DNA from: Poronia punctata | Lineage: Eukaryota; Ascomycota; Sordariomycetes; Xylariales; Xylariaceae | Direction of reading: 5' to 3' | Length of the DNA: 15,342 bases | Assembly: GCA_022579005.1 (NCBI GenBank) | Contig: MU401929.1 | Coordinates: 1-15,342 of the forward strand | Shown: positions 1-9,110 of the stretch, piece by piece | Position numbering within the stretch: the stretch's first letter is position 1 | Layout: every line of letters starts with the position of its first letter | Translations under genes and position numbers: made by a program | Notes under the pieces: model-generated | Databases searched by the model: none | What the model was told of the DNA's origin: nothing | Seen by the model: the letters and a program-made list of their open reading frames with translations, nothing else

Positions 1-290
1 ACTTTGCAAATTTGTTTATAAAAAAAACTTTTAACTAAGCACTTAAGTTTTTTATTATAATAAATTAAATATAAATAAAAATTAAAGCAATAGTAAATTG
101 CCTACAAATTAAAAACAAAAGTACAAAAAAATAAAAATATAATTAAAAAAAAATAGCAAGTGTTAAAATCCCTTTTAATACCTTTAACCTTATTAACTAT
201 ATTAAGACTATTAAAATGCAAATATTTTATAAATATAAATATTTAGTTTTTTATACATTTGTTATAAATTGTGTTAAACTTACTTTATTA
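1..290. other. AT-rich flank, no gene seen
   Basis: No reading frame with recognisable protein similarity is visible. The stretch is mostly A/T runs, with a few surviving CpA and CpC steps (for example around 160-190), so it seems less strongly mutated than the pol relic that begins further right. It may be the outer part of the minus-strand retroelement, such as an LTR remnant, or flanking single-copy DNA. I could not find a second copy elsewhere in the window to prove an LTR. Confidence 0.4.
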
Positions 291-348
291 AAAAAGTATA
301 CGCGCAGTATACATATATAGTACGTAACTAGTATATAAAAAGTATACG
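291..348. repeat. 12-bp direct repeat AAAAAGTATACG with GTATAC palindromes
   Basis: AAAAAGTATACG occurs at 291-302 and again at 337-348, a spacing of 46 bp. The palindrome GTATAC occurs three times (296-301, 307-312, 342-347). The segment retains CpG and GpC steps (CGCGCA at 301-306), unlike the neighbouring relics. It could be a promoter-proximal or LTR repeat. Its function is not known. Confidence 0.6.
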
Positions 349-398
349 TCTTTTATATATTAAATATATAAAGTATATATATTCCTTTTATATTGCTA

Positions 399-461
399 AT
401 AGGTTTTAATTAATTAAAAACCTTTATAGCTATATAAGACTTGCTAAAAGAAGTCCTTATA
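399..461. repeat. Two adjacent imperfect hairpins
   Basis: At about 399-424 AGGTTTTAATT faces AATTAAAAACCT, a near-perfect palindrome with one extra A. At about 433-461 TATAAGACTT and GAAGTCCTTATA pair with a one-base bulge around a short loop. They lie in the less-mutated left patch, just before a C-rich stretch at about 530-556. They might be LTR secondary structure, but no partner LTR was found. Confidence 0.5.
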
Positions 462-524
462 ACTTCCTTTTCCCTTTTATTAATTAAGTTAACATAGTAC
501 TATAAATAATAACGTATTATAATC

Positions 525-560
525 ACATTAACCCCTAGCTAGACCAACACTTTTTATTAT
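525..560. other. Boundary of less-mutated patch with minus-strand gypsy relic
   Basis: The sequence CACATTAACCCCTAGCTAGACCAACAC (two adjoining parts, about 529-551) has C in CpA, CpC and TpC-like contexts. Right of about 556 such contexts become very rare. This composition edge probably marks the 3' edge (minus-strand sense) of the mutated retroelement. Read on the minus strand it gives TGTTGGTCTAGC, which begins with TG as LTRs do, but this alone is weak evidence. Confidence 0.3.
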
Positions 561-1000
561 TACTTTTATTAATTTTAAAAAAAGTATTAAATAAAAGTAT
601 AAGGTTTTTAATATATATTTTAAGTTAAATTTTATAAGCATTTTATTAATTTTATTAATTTATGTTGTTTTTTTACTTTAAAATAATAATTTTTTTATAT
701 ATTTAATATTTTTTATATAATACTTTAGCTGCTTTATTTTTAATACTACTAAATTAATATAATTAAAAATTAAATTTTATTATAATACTTGCTATATTAG
801 CATAACGTTTTTAATTAATAAAATAAGTAAACGCTTATAAACTAGTTTATATAACCTATACTTATAATATTAAATAATAATATTGTTTATTAAAATAATA
901 AAGCTTAAATAATTTAGTTAGTTTTTTTTAATTTTATTAATAATTTTTATAAGCATTATTTTAATTAGCTAGTGCTTATTTTTAATAAGGCCCTATGCTT
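560..1000. other. Mutated DNA downstream of the gypsy integrase, unassigned
   Basis: This stretch is strongly AT-mutated with no readable protein motif on either strand. By position it should hold the end of the integrase reading frame and the 3' untranslated/LTR part of the minus-strand Ty3/gypsy element. I see no polypurine tract or LTR end that I would defend. Confidence 0.3.
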
Positions 1001-1740
1001 AAAAGTAATAAGCTAGTTTATAAGCAATATAATATTTAAAGTGCTTTGCTACTATAATAACTTTTTTTTTAAATTTATTTTATTATTATATTTAATATAT
1101 AAGGCGTTATTATAACAATATACTATATATTTATAAAAAAACTTAAATACTAACTTAAAGTTTACTTATTAAAAAGCTTTAGCTTTAAAAAAAGCTATTT
1201 ACTTATACTATATTTTAATTAAAGTAAAAAGGTTTTTATAAAATAATATAATTTAAATATTAATAACTTATAAGTATAAAAGCTAATAAAAATATTATAT
1301 TAGTACTATTTTTTAAATAAGCTATTTTATAACTTTTAATAATTAAAATAAAACTTAGTTACTAAGTAAACGTTTTTAATAAAGTTAAGCTAATAATAAA
1401 GTTATAAAATTTATTAAATTATTAAGTTAATTTTTTATAGCTAAAAGCTAAGTAGATTTTTTAAATAATTAACTTATATTTTTTAAAAAAATTAATATAT
1501 TGCTTAGAAGTAAAACGCTAAGTTGCTTGTTTTTATAAAGTACTATTATATATAAAGTATTAATATATATAATTTTTAAACCTTTTTGTTTACGTTTATT
1601 ATTATAGCGTTTTAAAACAATACTAATAATAAAAAATTAAACAATTTTTTAACTTTTTTAAGTTTATTAAACTATAAGCTTTAGCAGCAGCTTAATAAGC
1701 TAAATTAAGTAGCTAAAAGTAAATAACTTATAATTAGGTT
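1000..1740 (-). other. Integrase region of the minus gypsy relic
   Basis: The N-terminal zinc-binding part is recognisable. YNNKRKQKGLK at about 1610-1570 corresponds to the His-containing H-x-x-x-GHRG-type block of Ty3/gypsy integrases, followed by LYIIVLYKN at about 1555-1525. A possible start of the catalytic core (LNNLINFITLLLA, about 1425-1385) follows. The D, D and E of the catalytic triad could not be placed with confidence, and at least one frameshift is likely. The downstream end is not determined. Confidence 0.55.
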
Positions 1741-1799
1741 TTAAAGCTTTGTTTATGCTTATTTATAAGTTAGCTTAAACTATATTAACGTTTATAAAT

Positions 1800-1865
1800 A
1801 TAGCGCTAAGCTAAGTATTAATAAATTACTTTATATTACTTTTTTATTTATTATTATTATTATTA
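1800..1865 (-). other. Acidic linker (run of mutated Asp/Glu codons)
   Basis: On the plus strand this reads as a (TTA)n-like run, about 1849-1867. On the minus strand it is five AAT codons followed by more N/K/I codons, where the original would have been GAT/GAC/GAA. Ty3/gypsy elements of this fungal group commonly have an acidic stretch between RNase H and integrase. It is therefore read as a decayed acidic linker rather than as a simple microsatellite. Confidence 0.5.
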
Positions 1866-1869
1866 ATAA

Positions 1870-2390
1870 GCTTTTAAAGTTACTAAAATAAGCTATTTAT
1901 AGCTATATATTTTTTCTTTAGTATATAGCAAAGCTTAAAGTTAAACATTTTAATATATAAAATCTACTAAATAAAAACTATATTTAAAAAAGCAAAAAAC
2001 TTATTATTTAGCTAGGCAATTAGAACTTTTACGTTAGTTTTTAAAATAAATTATATACTATAAAAGTAGTTTTATAAGCGCTTTAATAACTTAATAACGC
2101 TAAAAGCTTTTTTTTTTATAGCATTATAGTTTAACTTAAAGCCTTTTTAACATTTTAACTTATATTAAGCTAGCTTAATTTTTTTATTTACTTTTTAAGC
2201 TAAAATATATTTTTATTTAGTTTTAAAAGTATTAGTTTAAAAGTAAATTTGCTTACTTTTATAGTTAACAATAATTAAAAGCAATATGTTAATTAAAATA
2301 AGTTTTAATTAATTTATAAACTATTATTATTTACTTTTTTAAATAAAAGCTATATTTTTTTATAAAAAAGTAGTAAAAAGTATATAAATT
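1870..2390 (-). other. RNase H domain of the minus gypsy relic
   Basis: It follows the RT connection segment with no gap. As-read blocks are KNYF then LFTTFL (about 2390-2350), FINxLKLILTNIL (about 2320-2283), ILAxKVNKKIKLA (about 2205-2165), AIKKKAF (about 2120-2100), NYFYSIxFILKTNVKVLIA (about 2075-2015) and ILYIKMFNFKL (about 1960-1930). These correspond to the Ty3-type RNase H core and the tail before integrase. It once degraded the RNA strand of the replication hybrid. It is inactivated by several stops. Confidence 0.75.
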
Positions 2391-2399
2391 TAAAAGTAG

Positions 2400-3160
2400 T
2401 TTTTAATTTATATTTTATAGTAAATAATAACTTTAAAAAAAGCTTTAATATTTATAATGTTTTTATACGTAAGCTATTTTTTAATTTTAATAACCTTTGC
2501 ACTAACAGGCTTTCTTTTATATGTTTTATATATAAACTTAATAATTTTTGCAAATTAGCAATACTATTTGCTTTTTATAGCACTTAAAGTAAAACTAACT
2601 AGTTTTAAGTTAAAAAGCGTAGCATTAATATTTTCTAAATACTTTAAAACGTATTGCTTAATTTTAAAAGCAACTTTTTAATTATTATAATATAATATAA
2701 AGCTTTTAATTTTTATATTATTAAAAAAAGGCTTATATTTTTAAAAGGCAATATTAAAAAGGACTTATATAATAATATATAAAAACTAAGCAACAAAGTT
2801 TATATAGCTTTATAGTAAAGTTGTTATTTAAAATAACCTAAGCAAAGTATTAAATATAGTTAAAGCATAGCTATAAATAAAAAAATTAATCTAGTTATAG
2901 CTAGAAAATAAGTTGCTAACTAATATAATAATATATATAGCAAATTTTTTTGCAAACTTATTATAGCTTTATAATAAAATAGCGTTTTAAATAATAATAG
3001 CATTAAGCTTAGTAGCTAAGTTAATAAAGCGTAGGCCTTTTTTAAGCTTTTTAACTATAAACTACGCATTATAATATAGTAAGCTTACTTTTTTTAAAAC
3101 CTTATTTTTAAAGCATATTTATAAAATTTTAATAACTTTATTTTTTAGTAGCGTAAAAAT
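2400..3160 (-). other. Reverse transcriptase domain of the minus gypsy relic
   Basis: The best-preserved part of the element. As-read fragments in order on the minus strand are LLKNKVIKIL (palm approach, about 3160-3130), FIVKKLKKGLRFINLATKLN (about 3060-3000), SYINFVA, NATLFNLKL, YKRKPVSAKVIKIKK (about 2525-2465) and AFFKVIIYYKI (about 2440-2405). These align in order and spacing with a Ty3/gypsy subfamily common in filamentous fungi. Many residues are shifted to K, N, I, Y and F, as expected when C changes to T and G changes to A. Confidence 0.8.
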
Positions 3161-3299
3161 TAAAATGCTTTTAGCTTACTATACTTTATAAAGCACTGCT
3201 TTAATTTTATATAATAAAACAATACTATTATTAGTGTATTTTATTTTAAAAAAATCTTATACTAAAGCTATTTTTTTATAAAAAAAGATTTTTAGCAAA

Positions 3300-4250
3300 A
3301 CTATTTTTTTTACATTAGTAAAGTTAGTTTTTTTTAAGCTTTAAAGTAGCTTTATAACCTTTTTTTAAATAAATTATATTTTTTAAAAGTATTTTATAAA
3401 TTAAAGCTAAATATTTTTATAAATACTTTTTTATTATAACTAAGTTTTATTTTTAACGTTTATAACTTTTTTTTTAATAGCTTTCTTTTTTTAATTATAT
3501 ATACTTAAAAAAGTTGTTTTATTTAATAAAATATTATTAAAAAAATAAACTTTTTTAGCCTTGCTTTTATATATAGTAAAAATATTAAATAACTTAATTA
3601 AAGCGCTTAGTTAATTTGCTTTTTTAGCAGTAGCAATGCTAGTTTATTAGGCCTTATAATAAACTTTTTAAGTAACATTATAAAAAATATTTACAAAAGC
3701 GTTATTATATAGTATAGCTTATATAGTCTTATTATTAGCTAAACTAATTAAAAATATATTAAAAAAGCTAAAATTAATACTATGCTTATAACTAAACAGT
3801 GTAGCATTTTTAAAATAAGTAAAGCTAAAGCTAATAATATTTAAAAGTAAGCTTTTTTTAATATTAAGCACTATATTAAAGATTTTCTCTTAAAGCATGC
3901 TATAAAAAGTAGTGTTGCAATTTATAACTAAAACAATATTTTAATTATAGCAAAATAAGTTAAACTTATTATTATTATTACTATTAGCTATTTTTTTAAT
4001 AGTTACTTAATAAAGCCTTATTACGCTATTTGCTAGCTTTAAAAATAAGTAAATAGTAGCTAGTTTTTTAATATATTAACAACTTTAAATAGCTATAATA
4101 AAAACTAGTTTTTAATAAATGCTACTAAAATTATAATTTTTATTTTTTTAAACTATATATTATATATAAAGTAGTTATTTTAATAATATAAAAATATGTT
4201 TATTTTAATAATAAAATTTATATTTAAAAGTAAAGAAAATAAAGCATATT
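3300..4250 (-). pseudogene. Possible upstream part (protease/gag side) of the minus gypsy relic
   Basis: The minus strand stays purine-rich and a K/I/L-rich frame continues upstream of the RT domain to at least about 3400, where it resembles the linker that precedes RT in this family. Beyond about 3500 I cannot recognise protease or gag motifs. No CCHC zinc knuckle could be read, and cysteine codons are largely destroyed by the mutation. The upstream limit is unknown, because a plus-strand DNA transposon relic begins near 4690. Confidence 0.35.
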
Positions 4251-4690
4251 ACTTTAAAACAATATATAATAAAAAATTAACGTTTTACTTAGTAAGCTAT
4301 ACTTTAATTTTAACAATACTAGTATAACTAACTTTATTAGCGTTATTGTTATAGCCTTTTTAAATAAAACTAGTTTGCTAAACTAGCAAAGCATACTTTA
4401 AAACATATATTTTAATAACAAAGCTAGCTTGCACACTAATATTAATAACTTTTATAATAAGCTTGCCTTACTTTTTTATGCTTATAATAACAATAATCCT
4501 AAAGTAAATTTAAACGTAGTTAGTAACTACGTGCTACTTTAAAGCTATAAAAAATACTTAAAACAAAGTTAGCTTTAAATTAAAGCTTTAAGCACTTAGT
4601 TAAATATTATCTTATAAAATATTAAAAGTAACTATTATAATATTAATATAAAAATAGCTGCTTATATTAGTTACTTATTATAACGCATTT
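4250..4690. other. Intervening AT-rich DNA with no recognisable gene
   Basis: This lies between the minus-strand gypsy relic and the plus-strand pogo-like relic. No protein motif was found. It should contain the left end of the DNA transposon (terminal inverted repeat, TA target), but none could be matched to a right-hand partner by eye. It contains the interrupted palindrome listed at 4514-4532. Confidence 0.35.
4514..4532. repeat. Interrupted palindrome, 9-bp arms around one G
   Basis: ACGTAGTTA at 4514-4522 is the exact reverse complement of TAACTACGT at 4524-4532, with a single G at 4523 between them. It lies about 200 bp before the pogo-like coding relic. It may be a binding site near the transposon end or may be chance. 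Confidence 0.7.
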
Positions 4691-4728
4691 TTAACAAGCT
4701 AAAATCTAATTTACTAAATTAAAGCTAT

Positions 4729-4835
4729 AAAGCAATTAGTTAATTTTAAAAGTATAATTATATTAAGCTATAAGCTAGGCAGCTTGCTAAAGTTTATAGT
4801 GTTAATTAAAACCTAACTTTTACTTTTTTAGCTAA
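4729..4835 (+). other. Helix-turn-helix of the plus-strand pogo-like relic
   Basis: The frame starting AAA GCA ATT AGT at 4729 gives KAISxFxKYNYIKLxARQLA followed by KVYSVN and a T/L/F-rich stretch with LAK, with three stops in the first two helices. The spacing of A-I, R-x-x-A-K-x-Y-x-V and the following L/T residues is that of the N-terminal HTH of pogo transposases. It is the clearest part of this relic. Confidence 0.65.
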
Positions 4836-5766
4836 ATTAATATTTAATATCCTTAAGCGCTATATAAATAGTTTTTTTACTTTTAATTATAGTATTTTAA
4901 ACAATATAGCTAACTTAATAAATTAATACGTTAGCGTAGCCTAGTGCTTTAAAGATTATATTTTTAAGCATAATATTAACTTTTTTTAAAAGCAGCTTAT
5001 TAACCTTAATATTTTATAACTATTAAGCTTTTATATAAATATTAAGCGCTTATTTTATATTAGCTTTTTTATTTTTAAATATATTTTTTATAGTAGCAAG
5101 AAGTAAATTAAATATTTTAACTTTTAAAGCAACTAGTTAAATATTTAATTATAGCAAAATATTTTTGTTTTTTTAAGCAAAAACTTTTATAAGCTTTTAA
5201 TAAAAGTAAACTTATATAAAAAGTAGCTTATATTAGTTAATAGCAAACATTTTAGCAGCTATTTTATTATTACTTTTTTTAACTTCTTTTATAACTTTTA
5301 TATTATTAAAGTTAATAATAATAATATAAATAAAATCTTAGGTTTAGTTTATATAAACGTAGCCTTTGCTTTTATATATAAACAAGTTATTATTTTAATA
5401 TAAAGCTTTAACTATGCTTATATTGCTAGTATAAGCAAAAAGTTTAGTATTAGTAACGTTTTTTATAGCTAAAGCATTTTATTAATTTTAAGTATTAGCT
5501 ACTTATACTAATTAAATATACTTTGTTTATAATTATTATACTGCTTTAAAAGCTATATTTTATAAAATTAAATTACGCTTTTTAAGTTTATAGTATACTA
5601 AAAAGTAAAAGTTATAATTATTAGCTAAGTTGTTTTTTTAAATATAGCGCAATACTTTAATTTTAATACCTTTATGCTTTTAGCTAAACATAACAACGTT
5701 ACTAAGCAAAGCAATATATTAAATATACTTAAGCAAGCGCCTTTTTTTAAAGTGCTACTAACTATT

Positions 5767-5805
5767 AAAGTATATAATTTTATTTTTATTAAAATTATAT
5801 ACTTT
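5767..5805. repeat. Perfect 16-bp inverted repeat with 7-nt loop
   Basis: The arms AAAGTATATAATTTTA (5767-5782) and TAAAATTATATACTTT (5790-5805) are exact reverse complements around TTTTTAT. It falls in the part of the pogo-like relic where spacing is too long, so it could belong to a small inserted element. The only G and C are in AGT/ACT contexts, which escape the mutation seen elsewhere. Confidence 0.85.
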
Positions 5806-7357
5806 TAAATAGTTTTATTATAAGTAAAAGTTTTTTAAATATACTTAATACTTATAACTAAGTGCTTTTTAATTTAAATAGCTTTAGTAACTTTTTTATT
5901 TTTATTTACTATAGCTACTTTGCTAGTTTATTAAATATACTACAGCTTACATACTTTGCTAATTATAATTAATAAAAAGCTAAAGGGCTAGTTAATTTAT
6001 TATTTTTTATTATTTTTTTATAATAACCTTTAGCTAATTTATTATAATTTTAATTTTTTAAAAACGCAAAGTAAAGTTGTTTATAATAATAATAAGCTCT
6101 TGTTTTATAACAGTTACTAGCTAGCTATTAACTATAGCTATACTTTTTACTTATTAAGCGTTTTATTAATTTTTAAGTTAAGCTGCAGTAGCTTTAATAA
6201 AATATAAATAAAAAAGCTTATTAAGTTTTTTAAAAAGCTTAGACTTTTTTTTTAATAAGCTAAGATCTTTTTTACTTTACTTTTAATGTTTTTAAAAGCA
6301 AGATTTGTTTATTGCTTAAAAGTTAAGCTTATTATAAAGGTTTTTATAAGTAAGTTATTTAAAGTTACTAAATTTTAATTAATAAAAAAAAAAAATAGCT
6401 TAGATTATAAGGTTAAGTATTTTTTATAAAAAGCTTTAAACTACAGCGTTGTTAAAATAAAGCTTATTACAAGCTTTAACATTTTAGTAAAAAAAACAAT
6501 GTTGCTAAAAGTATTTATATAAGCTTTTAATATTATTTAACTAAAATATTTTTTTATAATTATAAAATATAATAATAGCAAAAGACTTTTGTTTAAGATT
6601 ATTTAAATAAAAATAACGCTTAATAGCGCTATAAGCAATATTTTAGTTTGCATAGTTTTTTAAAAAAAAAATTAACTGCTTATAGACTTTATAGGTTAAA
6701 GCATATTAAAGTAATAATTAAATATAGGCTTTTAAAGTTATATAATAATTATTAAAGTAGTAAAAAACCTTTTTAAGCTAGTTTATTGCTTTAGTGCTAT
6801 TAAAAAAAAAGTTAAAACGCTTTAAAAGGTTAAAGTAAGTTATATATTGCTAAAAAACGTAAAAGTTATATAAAAAAGTAGCAAAATAGTTAGTAAAAAC
6901 TAAAGTTAAATTTTTATAGCTTATAGTTAAAGCGCTAAAAGTAAAAGTTAAAATAAGTTTTTAAGTAAAAAGTAATAGTAAAGCAAAAGTCCTAGCTAAC
7001 TTAAAAGCTTTAAGCTTTAAGTTAATAATAAAAAGTAAAATAAAGCTAGCTAAGTATAAGCAAATAGTTAAAAATATTATTTTCTAAGTAAAAATAAAGT
7101 TTAGTAAACTGCTTTAGTATTGTTTTAAAGCAAAAGGTCTAAGTAGTATAAAGTAGCAGCTTAAATTGTAGTTTTTATTTATAAAACTATAAAGTTTTAT
7201 AAAAAACAACGTATTAAATAAAAAAAACTATATAAAATAATATAAGCTAAAATAATAAAGTGCAAATATATTAAAAAGCTAGTATTAACTAAAAAAAAAA
7301 AAAATATAATAAAAAATTATTAGCTAATATTTATATTTAATTAAAATTTTAAAGGTC

Positions 7358-7371
7358 CTTGCTTAAGCAAG
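7358..7371. repeat. 14-bp perfect palindrome CTTGCTTAAGCAAG
   Basis: It is self-complementary with no spacer. It sits just right of the Lys-rich tail of the plus-strand pogo-like relic and could lie near its right end. No matching sequence was found near the left end. Confidence 0.75.
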
Positions 7372-7545
7372 CTATTAATTTTTAAAGTTTTTGTTAAAAG
7401 TCTAATTTTTAAGTTGCTTTAGTTTCTAACTGCTAGCTTGCATATACGCAGCTTTAAATATAGCAAACTTTTTTGCACTTTATAAAATATGCTACCCTTT
7501 TTTGTTTATTATAGTATTTAAATTTTTTTAGTTTTTTTAGTTTTT

Positions 7546-7599
7546 TAGCTGCTTATTTTCTAGTTTTGCTAGTTTTCTAGCTACTTATTTTCTAGTTTT
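7546..7599. repeat. 22-bp direct repeat, two copies 32 bp apart
   Basis: TAGCTGCTTATTTTCTAGTTTT (two adjoining parts, 7546-7567) recurs at 7578-7599 with one G/A difference. The copies keep TpC (TTCTAG), which is rare in this window. On the minus strand they encode a repeated K/E-rich segment, as in a coiled coil. Confidence 0.7.
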
Positions 7600-8329
7600 T
7601 TTCTAGTCTTTTTATATTTTTAGTTTTTTTAAATTGCTATTAAAAGTATTTTTTAAGTTATAATCTTATAGTTTTATTAAACTAAAAGTAGTAAGCTAGC
7701 TAGGTTATATTTTATAGTCTTAGCTTTATAACTTAATTTATATAGCTTTTACTGCTTAGTTTTAAACTATAATAACTTAGTTATTTTTAAAGCTTTTTTA
7801 TAATATATTATTTTTATACTAGGGCTTTTAGCTAATTTTTATAGTTTTTAAAGTTTAAAGTAAGCTAGTGTTTTATTTTTGTTTTTTTAGTTAAATATTA
7901 GTAGTATTAAAAACTTACTGCACTTTTAGCTTGCGCGCGTTTATATATATAAGCGCATTATTAATTCCTAGCTTCTCTTTTTTTTTATATAGTTTATTTT
8001 ATAAAAAAAAACTCTTATAAGTCTTATGTTTAAGTAAAATTATTATTATAATAAAAATTAAAGATTTTTAAAAATTACTTTAACTTTACACTAAAAAAAG
8101 TTTAGCTAAAGTAAACGTATTAACTAAATTTTAAAGGCTTTATATTAATTACAGCTTTATAAAAGTATTCTAAAAAGCATAACTTAGTATATTGTATATA
8201 TAATAAATAGCTAGATATTTAGGTTTAAAAAGCAACGCAAAAATAAAGGCTATATATATAAAAACAAAAATCAAGCTATCCCCTTTTAGTCCTATAGCTA
8301 CTTTATAACATAAGGCATAACTAGTATGC

Positions 8330-9110
8330 ATGCTAATTACGTCGCAATAATAGCTAATATAAATAATAATAATATTAAATAAAATAGCTTTTTTATTATT
8401 AATAAAGTTAGCTTAATAGTTTTATTAAATAACTTATATATAAACGTATATATAAGCAATAAATATTATAATTTTTTAAGCTACGCTTATTAAAGTTAAA
8501 AAAATTTATATAATTAATATTTAATAAAAACTAAAAGCAATAAAGCAGCAAACATATAGCATAACAACTAATATAATTTTTTTTAAAAAAGTATAGTTAA
8601 AGTTATTAAGTTAGTAAAAATAATAAATATAAAAGTTAAAGCATATATTTAAAATATAATGCTAGCAAAACGTTTTATTAAATATAAAAATAGTTTTTAG
8701 CTTATTATTATTAAGGTTATAATTTAAGTTTAAAATAGTATAGTTTAAAAGTAACTAGCTAAAATTTGCGTTAAAAATATAAAAGTATATAAAGTTAAAG
8801 CAAAAAAAACTTTAAAACTAGCATTATAGCAACTACTTAGTAAGAAAATTAATTAAAATAAATAATACTAAAAAAACAAATTTTAAAAATAAGGTTATAA
8901 AATTAAAAAAAAATATAAAGTAAATTAATAAAAACAAAAAAAAGAGGCAAAAATATAGTAATAAGCTATAAAAAAATAATTTAATTAAACCAAATTAAAA
9001 GCAAGCCTAACTAGCTAATATACTTATAAATAATAAAATTGCTAAAAACTAGCAACTTAAAAAAAAGGCTATATAATAAAGCACTTGCTTATAAAACTTA
9101 CTAGCTATAC
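8330..9110 (+). pseudogene. Probable C-terminal tail of a pogo-like transposase (plus strand)
   Basis: The plus strand is very A-rich with Lys/Asn-rich frames, the usual trace of a charged coding region after G-to-A change. In one frame, LKTKKRGKN-like residues (TKKRGKNIVISYKKII, about 8935-8985) are followed by a basic helix-like segment (LKKRLYNKALAYKT, about 9055-9100). Fungal pogo transposases often end with a K/R-rich KKRKRGK block, then a hydrophobic/SP block and a charged coil, which this resembles. No HTH or catalytic block was recognised upstream to 8330, so if correct the copy is truncated at its 5' side. It could instead be another charged transposon protein. Confidence 0.35.

Larger units (their letters stand above)
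1000..3300 (-). pseudogene. Ty3/gypsy retrotransposon pol relic (RT-RNase H-integrase)
   Basis: Dead polyprotein of an LTR retrotransposon, which once copied element RNA into DNA and integrated it. Read on the minus strand through many TAA/TAG stops, one frame is held for most of RT and RNase H. RT is at about 3160-2420: a KKLKKGLRF block followed by LNAI (about 3045-3000) matches the Ty3/gypsy finger motif, and YKRKP..AKVIKIK then KAFFKVIIYYKI (about 2525-2400) match the RT connection segment. RNase H follows at about 2350-1910, with LKLILTN, INYxxxxK-type and FIL-T-N blocks. The IAINSLF block at 1905-1870 corresponds to the usual AADGLSRR end. An acidic linker (NNNNN run) and integrase come next. 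The order is that of Ty3/gypsy. The catalytic YxDD box is not recognisable, and this fungal lineage often has a divergent one. The frame also continues upstream of RT to about 3300. It cannot be expressed. Confidence 0.85.
4690..7280 (+). pseudogene. pogo/Fot-like transposase relic (HTH, CENP-B-like, DDE)
   Basis: Decayed DNA transposon of the Tc1/mariner-pogo superfamily, whose transposase cuts and pastes the element at TA sites. Read through stops on the plus strand, the order fits the family. A pipsqueak-type helix-turn-helix lies at 4729-4835: KAIS then ARQLAKVYSVN, matching a S-R-AA-x-x-Y-x-V pattern before a TL..R-like stretch. A CENP-B-like DNA-binding part lies at about 4990-5200 (LNILxLLSFYINIKRL, then QNIFVFLSKN). 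A first-Asp region follows at about 5320-5345. A block near 6105-6190 (KLLFYNSY) may hold the second Asp. A C-terminal conserved block is at 6340-6480 (FISKLFKV, KKKNSL, LNYSVVKIKL). A Lys-rich coil-like tail runs at about 6800-7280. The distance from first to second Asp is about 500 bp longer than usual, which suggests an insertion or a mis-placed motif. It is certainly non-functional. Confidence 0.6.
7280..8330. other. Unassigned stretch between DNA-transposon relics
   Basis: No confident gene. About 7340-7650 the plus strand is T-rich, so a minus-strand coding origin is plausible. Around 7640-7480 the minus strand reads as a K/N/E-like coil (ENSQN, KKLKKLKKF). This could be the gag-side coil of the minus gypsy element, displaced by insertion of the pogo-like element, but that is inference. 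Around 7920-7960 there is a GCGCGC patch and a run of TATATATA. Around 8275-8345 CpC, TpC and CpG reappear, suggesting an element edge. Confidence 0.35.

Noticed and set aside
1849..1867. A (TTA)n microsatellite
   Set aside because: It lies in frame in the minus-strand gypsy relic, where the run is AAT codons at the place of an acidic linker, so a coding origin is more likely.
2281..2300. TATGTTAATTAA as a plus-strand YVDD reverse transcriptase box
   Set aside because: The codons after TATGTT do not fit D-D even allowing G-to-A change, and the same segment is RNase H coding on the minus strand.
3730..3750. Minus-strand LANNKT (TTAGCTAATAATAAG) as an F/YADD RT box
   Set aside because: The surrounding residues do not match RT, and the real RT of this element is about 600-1300 bp downstream in its own reading direction.
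5320..5760. An intact or novel membrane protein frame (long plus-strand stretch with few stops near 5330-5460)
   Set aside because: The hydrophobic F/I/Y/L-rich look comes from C-to-T change. The frame is flanked by stops and joins blocks in the order of a pogo-like transposase.
7546..7599. CRISPR-like or regularly spaced repeat array
   Set aside because: There are only two copies of the 22-bp unit, in a AT-rich fungal-type context, with no further spacing or associated genes.
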